From positions 21,712,264-21,776,263 of the forward strand of contig NC_034011.1 in assembly GCF_000346465.2 (NCBI RefSeq): a DNA stretch of 64,000 nucleotides, given 5' to 3'. Positions 1 to 14,596 of this stretch are shown here, in pieces; the first letter of the stretch is position 1, and the number at the start of each line of letters is the position of its first letter. This stretch comes from Prunus persica (lineage: Eukaryota > Streptophyta > Magnoliopsida > Rosales > Rosaceae). The notes beneath the pieces were generated by a model that saw nothing but the letters and a program-made list of their open reading frames with translations, was not told where the DNA came from and made no database searches. The position numbers and the translations under genes are program-made.

Positions 1-3634
<3,634 letters not shown>

Positions 3635-4122
3635 ACATCTAGAAGTGCAATGTTGCTTGTGTTCAGGATTAGGAAGTTTCTTTTGTTGTGAACACACCGA
3701 ATATGAGATATCATAGACATTGTACATGCATATATAATTGAGCATCGTGGGAGTCTTTTGTAAATTGTATATATATCACTTAACGTATCAAATGAAGAGA
3801 TAAAAGTTCCTTCAAATCTTGCCCTCGGGAAGTTGAGTTTTTAGTGCAAGTGGCAAGAGTAAGAAGAAAACCATCTTATTTTTTCATATACAAATCTGTC
3901 CATTCTCATGCGAAAACATGAATTCTTTGCATTAATTCCAAAAAAGGAAGCGTATTATGGTGGTAATAAAACCAAAAAGAAAAACAGAGCATATGGATTT
4001 ACTGGTTTTCCTTGTGAAAATGGTTTGCGTGCAAAAGAAAAATATGAAAGCCATCGGATGGTGGGAAATCTTCTACTTGTTAATTGCTGTTCTTCAGGGT
4101 TTATATATATATATACAGTGAG

Positions 4123-4150
4123 CTTCAGTTGAGGGATCCCTCAACTGAAG
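4123..4150. repeat. Perfect 28-bp palindrome centred on GGATCC
   Basis: Bases 4123-4136 are the exact reverse complement of 4137-4150. Imperfect symmetry runs further out on both sides through CAGT/ACTG into TA runs, so the whole 4105-4184 stretch can fold back on itself. It looks like the end or remnant of a foldback element. Confidence 0.85.
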
Positions 4151-4156
4151 GGGACT

Positions 4157-4184
4157 GATATATATATATATATATATATATTAT
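4157..4184. repeat. (TA)n microsatellite
   Basis: A run of TA dinucleotides directly beside the palindrome. Confidence 0.85.
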
Positions 4185-6262
4185 ATTTTTAATTTTTTTA
4201 AATTTATTTATTAAATACAAAAAGAGTACAACTACAAACAAAAACTATGAGGATATGGAGGCCCCAACAGGTCAAAAAAGAAAGGGATCGAACAGTTTAA
4301 GAGGCAGCCCCCGCCTCCCAGAGCTTGGTTCTTCAGGGTTTGATTCCCTCTTCTTTTTTTGGGGTTTTGAAGAAAATGTCTGTGCATCTTGAAATGCTAA
4401 GCCTCCAATAATGATTTGATTGGGACTAGGGTTAGTGATTGGCGATTGGTGATTGGTTTTCTCCAATGGTAGTAGTAAACTAATCTTCAAATTATAATTT
4501 GTTGACCTACGGGCAATTTGAAAAGGTTTATTTGTTACTTTGATAATTTATGCCAGAAAAGATTTTTCAATTCAATATAATGCAATGTTATGGAAAAGAA
4601 TGAAAAATACAAAAACATGTGAAGAATGTCTATTTATTTATACAAGTTTTTAATATTTTCAAAATAAGATTTGTTTTTTCAAAGTAAAATTAAATGTTTT
4701 GAAGAGCCAAAGTCAATTTATCAGTTCCAAAGAGAGAAAAATGTTGCACTTTTAATTGACTGAGTTTGACAAGGCTGTTAAAAAGACTTTTGATGATGTG
4801 ACTCTCTTATTTTAACATTCCAAAGTTGTTAAAGAAACTATTAATGATTCCTTATTAAAAAAAAAAAAGAAGAAACTATTAATGATGCTCAATGCAAAAG
4901 TAGAGAGCAAAAGATGATTGATTTTCATTATCGAAATCTTTTATTTACTAGAAGCAACATGCATAATGATGGCTTTCATTTCCCTAGAAACAGTTTGAAA
5001 ATAGTCTTGTTCTTTGGCTCCAAGCAACGTGAATCATGATGGTTATGACTTGACTCCAGAGTTTGAAAAGTATGTGATGTCATTTCTAGATTCTTCGTTT
5101 TCTTTATTCAATGCTGCATAAAGCTTGAAGCATTCAATCTATTTCTTGAGCCACAAGACTGCACTTTGATTTTTTGACCCATGGCCTTAGCCAAATGGCC
5201 ATTCTAGATGCCCCTTTTGTCTACTTTCACTGCTCAGACTCTTTCCCTGGTGACCAATGAATATAGTTCAGGGCCATTTTGTATGATTTAGCCATTTAAT
5301 TTCCAACTGTGATGTGCTCTACTAGAATTGGTAAGCTGACTTGCTGGCATGGTATCCAAAACCAGACATAAATCTAAGATCCTAAATCCCAAATCCATTT
5401 GGAGAAGAAAAGAAAAATATCCCAGCTTGGCAACTTGGCAATATACAAATTCCAGCTTGTGATAACGTCATAATTCAAGGTTTGGTGACCAAAAACAATT
5501 AATGCGATTCACCTACTCCAAAAATCAAGTCTCATACACTAGGGGAGGTATTATATTCGAGAATCATGTTATCTAAGATACTACTAGTTGAAGACAAAAA
5601 TGATTTTCATAATTCAAGATTGTCTTCTCCCTCCTAGCATAAATGTGGGTCTCCATGTAATGTTTTTGTTTTATTTTATGTACAAGCGATATTTAGAAGA
5701 ATAAATGATGTTAACCGCTTCATCAACAAAGTCCATACGATCACACATTTGTATATGGTAGGAGAATTAAAAAAATGGTGTATGTGCCGATTATATATAA
5801 ATATAACTAACGTAATTAAGCACTGAAATTTATTTCAACTTACGAGATGACCTTAAGAAAACGAGATAACAACATCGATAGAGAAACATTTTTCCCTTGA
5901 AGAGAAATCACAACTTTTAAGATATTGGATGTCCTTAAGTAATCAATATCTCCTTTGTGAGAAGATAATCCATTGTAACCAAATGTGTCAAAATTCAGTT
6001 TCCTCTTCTGCAGTCCAGCAAAACTCTTTTTCTTCTTCCATCTTATTTTCACATCAATACTTTCCAAAAATCAGAAGCAAACAAGCGGCCGCATATCTTT
6101 ATCACCAATAACCGACATATATTTCCAAAGCCGCCTATGATATTTCCTTGTAAGCTCCCAGCCTCCTAATCCCAGTATTAATATATTCCAAATCTAATTG
6201 CCAAATTTTGTTAATTAATTCCAAATTATATCACAAAAACAAAGGCGTGCCGACCATTTATG

Positions 6263-6270
6263 TATATAAA
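6263..6270 (+). promoter_or_regulatory. Candidate TATA box of the RNase III-like gene
   Basis: TATATAAA lies about 75-90 bases before the candidate start codons, a plausible spacing with a short leader. Position and sequence are the only evidence. Confidence 0.4.
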
Positions 6271-6343
6271 CCAAGTGCTTTGCAGCAAATCTCCACGCTG
6301 CATAATCTAATCTATATATATCTCCTCTCATGACCTGTTGTTC

Positions 6344-7860
6344 ATGCCAACCATGGGAGCACAAGCAGAAGAATATCAAACACTTCATATGGACGAAGTC
6401 TTGTCTTCAGAGGCTGAAAAGTCAACGACGTTGACTGATGAGGAGGCTCAGCCAAATCTTGAAGAAGTGGAGAAGATCATAGGCTATAGCTTCACCAACA
6501 AGGTTTTGTTAAAAGAAGCTTTTACACATTCTTCTTTTCTGTCCACAGAGCGCTCTGCCTCTTCTTATGAGCGTTTGGAATATGTTGGGGACGCTGTGCT
6601 CAATTTGTTGTTCAGCAGAGAACAATACAATTTGTACCCGGACTTGCCACCAGGCAGGTTGACCCGGCTCCGGGCGGCCAATGTGGATACCGAGAAGCTT
6701 GCACGTGTGGCTATCAAACACGGGTTGCACCGCTACCTGCGGCACAAGAAACCCTTTCTTGAAGAACAAGTAAGTGATGACAGGGCAGTAAAAGCTTAAA
6801 ACTCTTGGATCCTATATTTTCTATTGGACACGGATTTTGATGATAATCAACATCAATTTTGATAAGTGCTAATGGCGCTTTTGTAGGTATCAACAAGGAA
6901 AGTTGAATTAGATTACATGTAGTTGTTGACAATATTCATTTGGATTCTGATGTGTTTGTTTAGTCAATTTAATTGCCGTGATTAGTATATTTTAATATCT
7001 TCAACGATTAGGTTTCTTGTCCTAATATGCATTATATTGGCTTATACGGCATGACTTTAAGGCATGGGAGTCTCAAAAAACCACAAGTCACAATCTTATA
7101 TGTCGTTATCTATTTGCTTTTGGGTTCTACAATTTGCTAGATACTTTGAAATTTTGTGCTTGTTAATTTAATGGCTATTGCCAACCCTGCACAGTGTTTG
7201 ATGTGAAACTAATTGTTTTCTTTCAAAGGAACAAAACTTCAAAATTTTGGATTTGTTATCATCAACGGTTGTGTTGAAATTTTACAGATTCGAGAATTCA
7301 CCCGAGCGATTTCGCATTATCCACTGCATTCCAATGGTCTCATAGATGCTCCAAAGAACCTTGCAGACATTGTTGAATCAACGATAGGAGCAGTTTTCAT
7401 GGACTGCAACTCAATTGACACTGTGTGGGAGGTCTGCATTCTCATGTCCTCATATTTGTTTCAAATGTTTGTTGTTAAACCATTCTCACTAGAATGTTTG
7501 TCTTTTTTTCGAAAAATTTAGGCGTTTAAGGATTTGTTGGAGCCGATAATAAATCCGGGGACGATAAAGACGCATCCTGTTACACAGCTTTATGAAATAT
7601 GCCAAAAGAACAATCTAAAACTTCGGTTTGTAAATTTGTGGGAGGAAAGCCACACGGTTGAGGTTTTCATAAACAATGAGATTGTTGGAAGAGGTACTTA
7701 TAGTCTTAAAAAGGAAGTCGCACAAAACAGAGCAGCAAAAGATGCATTGGACAACATTTGGAAAGTATTAGGTGAGGAAAAAGAAAATGCCCAAGACCAA
7801 GACCAAGAGGCAAATTGTCAATCTGGGGAACTACCTGAAATGAAAAATCTTAATGTGTAG
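6344..7860 (+). CDS. Ribonuclease III-like protein (RTL family)
   Basis: Double-stranded RNA endonuclease family protein. Exons 6344-6769, 7288-7431 and 7522-7860 give about 302 residues. A second in-frame ATG at 6353 sits in a better context (CCATGG) and would give 299. The RNase III signature ERLEYVGDAVLNLL is at about residue 80. The second acidic cluster, LADIVESTIGAVFMD, spans exon 2, so the metal-binding acidic residues (E/D in the signature, D and E in ADIVE) are present. One double-stranded RNA-binding domain follows, from about TQLYEICQKNNLK to QNRAAKDALDNIW. One RNase III domain plus one dsRBD is an RTL layout, not Dicer. Plant RTL proteins act on rRNA precursors or small-RNA precursors; which role applies here cannot be told. 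Confidence 0.88.
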
Positions 7861-9473
7861 CCTCCAATTTTCTTGGGATTGTCTTGAATTAGATTAAGTT
7901 GAATTAAGTACCGAGCTACATTTTGTGATGCGTCGGACTAAAAAATAAATATTGTAATATTTAAATTTAATTAAGGATTCTGACATTTTTTTTAAACGCT
8001 TTATGATATCTTTTTTAGAATAATAATATGTAAGCTATTTTCAAGTGTATTTTTGTTAATTTATGTTCTAAAAAAATAATTGAAACAATAATGGAATTCT
8101 ATTAACAAAAAAAATTAGATAATAACATCATAGTAGAAATAAACAATTAATAAATAAAATTTAAGCTTAATTAATTAATTAATTATAAAATAATAAAATA
8201 TTTGAGAAAACCACAAATATCTTCTCTTCTTCCCCTACCCCGTCACCTCACCACCTAAGATCCTCCTCAAACCACACAGCTCAGGCCATGCTTTCCACAC
8301 ACACAATCATACCTCTTCTCCTTCCTATCACCCCACTTTGCCCCTAATTAAGGCCATTAGATTCTGACCCACATCAACAAAACGAAGAAGATGGGGATGA
8401 TTATGATGATGATGGGGTCCTATTGGATTGCTCACAGTCAATTGTGTAGGGGATGTTGTGGTTGTGCAGGGGAGGTGGAGACGTCAAGTTTCTGGGTTAT
8501 GCAGTGAGTTGGGTGGTGATGGGTGTTTAATTAGGTATGGTTTTTGTTGTCGATATGGTTTACTGAAAACACAAATCCAGAAAATTCAGTTCCAGGTGAA
8601 GAAGAAGAAGAAATTGGTGTAGTTCGGACTTGCATGTTCTCTTTAGCGAGTTTGCTATTTTGCAAACCACTTTTCAACATAGCTATGTTAGAGGAGCGAG
8701 TGAAAGGTCTTTTTTACTGTTGAATTATATAATCTCATTTAAGTTAGTCTCCTCTTTCTTACTAAATATGAATTTTTAATGTTATTTAAGTCAATTCAGT
8801 TCAGTGATGCGTACCAAACACAGCCTAAATTCTTATAGGCTTGATTGTTGGAGTTGTTGGATTTTGAGATATCTTGATGTGATCTGTGAGATCAATCTCA
8901 AGCTAGAAAATCCAGAAATGTGATATGGGAGAAAATTTGTTCTCTCTAGCTTCTTGAGCACACTTGCTATATTATCTTGGAATGCTAAATATGAGAAGTC
9001 AAGGCTGATTATATCACACAGCCAGAACTAGGAACGCCACACATATAAGAGTGACTATGTGGCTTCATCTAAGCCTTACAAAATAAAGTAGCATTAATAC
9101 AACAAAAAACATGACAAGTTTCTGTCCAAAAAGTTTCAAGACCTATACTTAACTATACTATTACAACAGGTGCATTAATCATAATTTTGATACAGATAGG
9201 TGTTTCTTATGTTTATATCAGCTTCAAAAAGTTTGAACCTGACAACAAATGCTTGTCTGTGCCACTGCCTATTGTTGCAGCTGAATTTAGCTGAGAATCC
9301 TTTATAAATTATAATGGCCTTGTTCGACAGAAAGGAAGATCTACTTCATGGTTGAACTAAAAACAACACCCAAATGGCTCAAAAGTATATTCAAAACTCC
9401 AAAAACTCCCACATCTGAAATATACGAAAGAGAGACTCTTTTTTAATAGCCGCTTTCAGTGAACTCATTACAC

Positions 9474-9708
9474 GACCTTACTTGGACAGGATCTGTTCTG
9501 TAGGTTGTACATCTGTATCCTTGATTTCTAAGGAGACAGGAACCAAAGTCTGGTGGGGATGAACCATGACCGTTGGGATCAGAGGGTGATTAGCCAGCTT
9601 CGAGGTCTTCGATCATTGTGGCAGTAGAGGATCGTTCTCAGTCGCTGATATCAAGCTGGCTGGGCCGCTGGGGTGGTCACAGCCTCACAGGGTTGTCTGA
9701 CAGACCTC
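9474..9708 (-). repeat. Dispersed repeat, copy 1 (inverted relative to copy 2 at 49.8 kb)
   Basis: This stretch matches the reverse complement of 49806-50015 over about 210 bases at high identity, with small indels. A 20-base T run follows at 9721-9740. Read on +, it contains GATCAGAGGG; the equivalent part of the other copy reads TTATCAGAGC, which resembles the initiator-tRNA primer-binding site of plant LTR retrotransposons. It may be the LTR edge and leader of an unidentified retroelement. Confidence 0.75.
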
Positions 9709-9823
9709 CCCCGAAATTCCCTTTTTTTTTTTTTTTTTTTCACTTCGTATGATATTACCAAGTTATTGGGCTTGGCTGTTTGGGCTTCCATTTTCCAGGC
9801 GCTAGATATATGAAGGCTTTTTA

Positions 9824-10108
9824 TCTATATATATAAAGCAAAAGGCAGAGAATGGTGAAACATTCAAAATACCAGAAAATGCCCTTGGTTAATGCAAACA
9901 TTAAGAATTGAAATTATTAATTAAATGAGGATAATATGGTAAATTCACAATTTTTCGTATTAAAAAATTAAAATTAAAAGAAAATTCAGATAATGGATCC
10001 TATTTTTATGGAACACAAATATCCATTATCTTTTTTAATTCTAAAATAAATTTAAATTTTTTTTAAAAAAACCTCTCGCATGCGCGGAAGCGCGTGCAGA
10101 GAGGCTAG
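9824..10108 (+). mobile_element. Non-autonomous Helitron, 285 bp
   Basis: It starts with TCTATATATATAAAG after an A. It ends with a GCGCGGAAGCGCG hairpin, then CTAG, followed by T. These are the Helitron hallmarks: 5' TC, 3' hairpin plus CTRR, inserted between A and T with no target duplication. A related copy lies at 46621-46848. There is no coding capacity, so it would depend on a helicase supplied elsewhere. Confidence 0.85.
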
Positions 10109-10830
10109 TTTATTTATTAAGTCAATACTACCACCTCTCTTACTACTATACTCATAAAATTTTGTTTGCAATTTTTGTTCTGGTTTACAAAGAGATTGCA
10201 AAATCACCATCTTGTATTTTTCTTACAAGTAAGAAATAGTCATAGCCTCTCAAATTCTTTCATAGTTAGTAAAATACGAATAAAATACGTACGTGTTTTA
10301 TTCTGAAATTTTTTGGCACATTACAACTGAAAAGTTCAGCCATTATACAATATTTAAATATCTATTATTTTTATTCAATAATATATAAAAATTATGTGTA
10401 TAATAAATAAATTTCGTGTGTATTATTGAAAATTTTGTGAAAAATACGTGTATTAAACATGAAAAATATGTATGTTCGTGTATTGTACGTTTGCTTTTAA
10501 AAAAAGTGTATTTTAAAGTCTTTAAGATGTGTATGGAAAACGAAAATATTATTGAAAAATACAGATGTACGCATATAATATGAGTATTAAACGAGAAAAA
10601 TGCTAAATTCTTTATACGGGTAATAACTCTAGAAAAGTAAAGAAATCAAAAAGGGACAATAGAAATTCGGGCAATGGCCTAATAGTAAAGGATAATGCTT
10701 TAAATTACTCTTATCATTATCAATAACTAAAAATAAGGAAAAAAATTTATTTATTTATTTATTAATTAAAAATGTATCCCAATGCAACTATACTCTTCAT
10801 TAATATTTATTTAAAAAAAAAACCCCCCCA

Positions 10831-10990
10831 TATAGCCGCACGCATATGGCTTAGGTGGCGATTTTTTAACAAAAGTACAGTTGCGCGGTTATACTATTAA
10901 TTAAAAAAAATCCCTGTACAGCCGATCGGCTATACTATTTATTAAAAACATATATTTAAAAAAAAACCATAATATAGCCGCGCGGCTATA
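10831..10990. repeat. Cluster of GC-rich palindromes in AT-rich DNA
   Basis: Four related units, each a palindrome or near-palindrome of the type TATAGCCGCGCGGCTATA, lie at about 10831, 10876, 10917 and 10973. AT-rich spacers such as ACTATTTATTAA separate them. The last unit (10973-10990) is a perfect 18-bp palindrome. The third has the core AGCCGATCGGCT. It looks like degenerate tandem repeats. Confidence 0.75.
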
Positions 10991-12165
10991 CTATTTATTA
11001 ATAAAAAGCACCCTTGCTCAATCACCAGGAGAAGAAACAAGCTTCAAATTGTCCCATTAATCCAAGAGCTCTTGAAAAAAAAAACAAAAAAACAAAAAAA
11101 CCAAACGCTCGCAACAGAGGAGCCTTCTTCTCTCAAACATAGCCTCCTTTGTATTGGTAAATCTGCAGCCTCCTTTGAATCATCGATGCCATTATAAGCT
11201 TATGTTAATAAGTAAAGTTTTGATCTCATTCACTCTATGAATGACAACTCAACTCCAAAAACATTCAAATTCCAAGTCGTTTTTTCACCTAGGTTGTTTG
11301 AGCCTCTACCAAATTCTCTTCTTCTCCATGCCATCTTCTCTTGATTCCTCACCAACATATAAATTGAAAACCTCATAATCAGTCGATTTTTCACCAAAAT
11401 GAAAGTTGAAAATACTAAATCGTTGTATAGTTTAGTAAACAAATTCGAAACCCCCAATTCTCATGAACCTTGGACTTGTGCAGACGACGCCAAGGAGATT
11501 GGGGTTGTTCTCTGTCGTGAATGTTTGTGTTTTTTAAGGGTTTAGAGTAATTATATTGAATTTAATTTTAAAATATTTTAAAATTAATGAAACTTATGGA
11601 ATTGAAACATTTCACTTGATTTGCTAACAATTGCAAATGCAGTGACCAAAATCAGAAAATTGAAATTTTGGTGATCAAAATTAAATTCGACCCTAATCTC
11701 AATGACCAAAAATATAATTACCTCTAATCACAATTAACCATAAACCCAAACAAAATTCACAAACTCAACATAACAAAAACCCTAAAACAACTTATGAGCC
11801 TAAACGAACCCTACCATCACCACCTGAAAAAACATAAAATAAAATAACATAAGAGTAATTGAAATTGGTTTTGGGCTTTTTATATATATAAATATAATGT
11901 GATTTGGGCTTGGTGGCCCATGAAGTAGTCAAATGGTCTTCCTAAAGGAAGGGCCCCGATCCTTCTGGAATAAATCCATGTGAAAAGAAAATTCGTGGAA
12001 CCAACAAAATACACAATTCCAACATAAGAGGAAAACCAATTTCTTTTCCTATTCTGTGTATTCTTCTTAACCAACACGAACTGGGACTCTGATATTTGAG
12101 AACAAAAACCTTCCGAATACGAGCAAAGCCACACAAACCAGAAAAGCAGAGAGAAAGAGAGAGAG

Positions 12166-14596
12166 ATGGATTTTGAGCTGAGGAGAGCGAGAGAGAAGCT
12201 GGACAAGGAGCAGAAGGAGAGGAAAGAGACGGCGAGGAAGAAATTGGAAAGGGAGAGAAAGCGTAAAGAAGAAGCTAAGAAGCAAAGAGAAGCCATTGAT
12301 GCTGAGAGATCCAGCCGCCTCTTCGATGCCGCCCAAGCCCAGCTTAAGGTTCGTTTCTAAAACCCCATTATTCTTCCGATCACTTTGATTGTTGAAATTG
12401 GTATTTGCATGATTTTAAGCTTGTTTTATATGTTTGATTGTTTCAATGATTGGAAAGAGTATCTGAGATTGCTCAGTTCTTTGAAAGTTGATGACTTTAT
12501 TCATAGAAAACTGCGTAGCTCTTTGAAAGTTTATGACTTTATTCATAGAAAGCCCTTTTTTTTTTTTTTTTTTTCATTAATCCCTGGAAACTTTCAAACA
12601 TATAATGCCTTGGCAATCAATGTCATTGGAATTGAATAGCTATGCTTACAATGTGCCTGGGAAAATCACAATGATTATTGATTTATTCCTAGGTATGGCC
12701 TAAACTTACCCAAATATATATCGCATAATAAATTTCTATTTTAGTCTCCATATCGATATTGACACGCTCCCCTTAATCTATACTTTCATGAAAAATAAAA
12801 AATAAACCTTTTATCTTGGTAATTTGGGCTTGCCAACCTTTGGGACTTAATGTGATATGCAATCAATTTAAGGGGAAGTTCAAGTTCTTTCAGTTGATTA
12901 GTTGCAAGAAATGCCTATTTCCTAACGCCTATTTCCTCAGGTTGATCAACAAATGCAAGAAAGTCTACTGGTCGGACGAGGAATCATGTTTTACCGTGTA
13001 TTGGAAGCAGTACCTTTTCAGGGTAGTGGAGATAAGATCAAGCTCCCATCTTCCTGCTTCAATGAATTGCAAGAACAAGGTGCTTTTGATCAGGGACCTT
13101 TATACTTTAAATTGTCGTCAGTTCATCAAGAGGCTTCTTCAGAAATGATTGATGCTGATAAGGACAAGGGTAGGAGCACCCATTCAGGTGTTTTGGAGTT
13201 CACTGCCGAGGAAGGTTTTGTTGGCCTCCCCCCTCATGTATGGCAGAATTTATTTCCAGCAGAGACACCAAGTATTCCTCTGATTGAAGTTCGCTATGTC
13301 TGGCTGTCTAAAGGGACTTATGCAAAACTTCAACCTCTTAGGGCAGGTTTTTCAGACTTGCCCAATCACAAGGCCATCCTTGAAACAAGCCTTCGTCAGC
13401 ATGCAACCCTTTCTGAAGATGATATATTTATAGTTAACTATGGTGAGCTGGTATATAAGTTACAGGTCCTTGAATTAAGACCCTCCTCAAGTGTATCTGT
13501 TCTAGAAACAGATATTGAAGTTGACATAGTTGGTGCTGATACAGCTTCAGAAAAGACTCATGAGAATGTCCTAAAACCACTTACATTTGGAACATCAGAA
13601 TCTGGAATGGTTGATGAAGGGAACTACACGTATTACAAGTTCTCAATAGATAATAATACTTGGGAGAAAATTGCTTCGGTAGATGCGAAAGTTGAGGTGA
13701 GAATAGACGCAGAGCCAAATTCTGGGGATACTGATATTTATATTTCCAAGCATCCTCTCATATTCCCAACAAGGCACCAGCATGAATGGTCATCTCATGA
13801 CATTGGTTCGAAGGTATTGATCCTTAGCTCTAAAGATAAGAGCTTGGAAGCAGGAACTTACAGTGTTGGTATTTATGGTTTTAAGGGAACAACTAAGTAC
13901 CAAGTATCTGTGAATGTTCAAGATGACAGTAATCGGAAGGTAGGTCAGCAGGCTGTGTCTTCCTCATCATCAATGGAGATGGATACTGTAGAGTGTAAGA
14001 ACTGTAAACGTTATATACCCAGTCGGACTATAGGACTTCATGAAGCCTATTGTAGCAGACATAATGTTGTTTGTCAGCACGCTGGTTGTGGAGTTGTTCT
14101 TAGGGTTGAGGAGGCCAAGAATCATGTGCATTGTCAGCAATGTGGGCAAGCTTTTCACCAGGGAGAAATGGAAAAGCACATGAAAGTGTTCCATGAGCCG
14201 CTTCACTGCCCCTGTGGAATTGTGCTTGAGAAGGAAGAGATGGTAAGCTATATTTTTCTGCCCCTTTCCTTTCTGCATCATTACATTTTCATTTCATTGG
14301 TAAAATTTTAAATCGAATCATTAGTCTATGAACTTGGGAAGGCTGAAATTTTCTCTCCATGTTTGCAGGTGCAACACCAAGCCTCAGTTTGCCCCCTGCG
14401 CCTTATTGCTTGTCGGTTCTGTGGGGACATGGTTCACGCTGGAAGTTCTGCTTTAGATGTTCGGGACAGATTGAGAGGGTTGTCTGAGCACGAGAGTGCA
14501 TGCGGGTCGAGAACTGCCCCGTGTGATTCATGTGGGCGTTCTGTCATGTTGAAGGACATGGACATCCACCGGGTTGCTGTGCATCAGAAGAATTAA
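12166..14596 (+). CDS. UFD1-family protein with C-terminal zinc fingers (PRLI-interacting factor K type)
   Basis: Exons 12166-12348, 12941-14242 and 14369-14596, all phase 0, encode 570 residues. Residues 1-60 are a charged Lys/Glu/Arg helix, probably a coiled coil. A UFD1 double-psi-barrel region follows (for example VLEFTAEEGFVGLPPHVWQN). The C-terminal 150 residues hold repeated Cys/His clusters such as CKNCKRYIP, CQQCGQAFH, CRFCGDM and CDSCGRS, as in TRAF-type zinc fingers. The layout and length match the Arabidopsis protein annotated as PRLI-interacting factor K. UFD1 proteins act with CDC48/p97 and ubiquitin; a role for this plant form in ubiquitin handling is inferred from the domain. 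No breaks are seen. Confidence 0.93.
12479..12551 (+). repeat. Two-copy tandem repeat, period 42 bp, in intron 1
   Basis: The block CTTTGAAAGT to CATAGAAA occurs at 12479 and again at 12521 with one internal difference, followed by a T run. It lies within intron 1 of the UFD1-family gene. Confidence 0.85.

Larger units (their letters stand above)
3635..6343. other. Intergenic region, CERK1 to RNase III-like gene
   Basis: About 2.7 kb without a supported gene. The first few hundred bases should be the CERK1 3' UTR. It holds a 28-bp perfect palindrome followed by a TA run, then AT-rich DNA with short ORFs (for example 4272-4490 on the minus strand) that match no family I know. Confidence 0.6.
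7861..12165. other. Long intergenic region rich in repeats
   Basis: About 4.3 kb with no gene I can support. It contains a dispersed repeat (9474-9708) followed by a T run, a small Helitron (9824-10108) and a palindrome cluster (10831-10990). The remaining DNA is AT-rich. Bases 8220-8630 are less AT-rich and may be an old element or gene scrap, but no protein match is recognised. The last stretch before 12166 is the leader of the next gene. Confidence 0.6.

Noticed and set aside
4272..4490. 72-codon minus-strand frame near the palindrome
   Set aside because: No recognisable family and no gene context; probably chance.
8428..8622. 64-codon frame in a less AT-rich stretch
   Set aside because: Short, no motif, starts inside simple GAT-rich sequence. 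Could be an old gene scrap, but nothing supports a call.
11230..11457. 75-codon minus-strand frame in the 7.9-12.2 kb gap
   Set aside because: No domain, no supporting splice or promoter pattern; surrounded by AT-rich repeat-like DNA.
12067..12336. Minus-strand open frame opposite exon 1 of the UFD1-family gene
   Set aside because: It is the antisense of a Lys/Glu-rich coding exon, giving a Leu/Ser/Phe-rich product with no family match.
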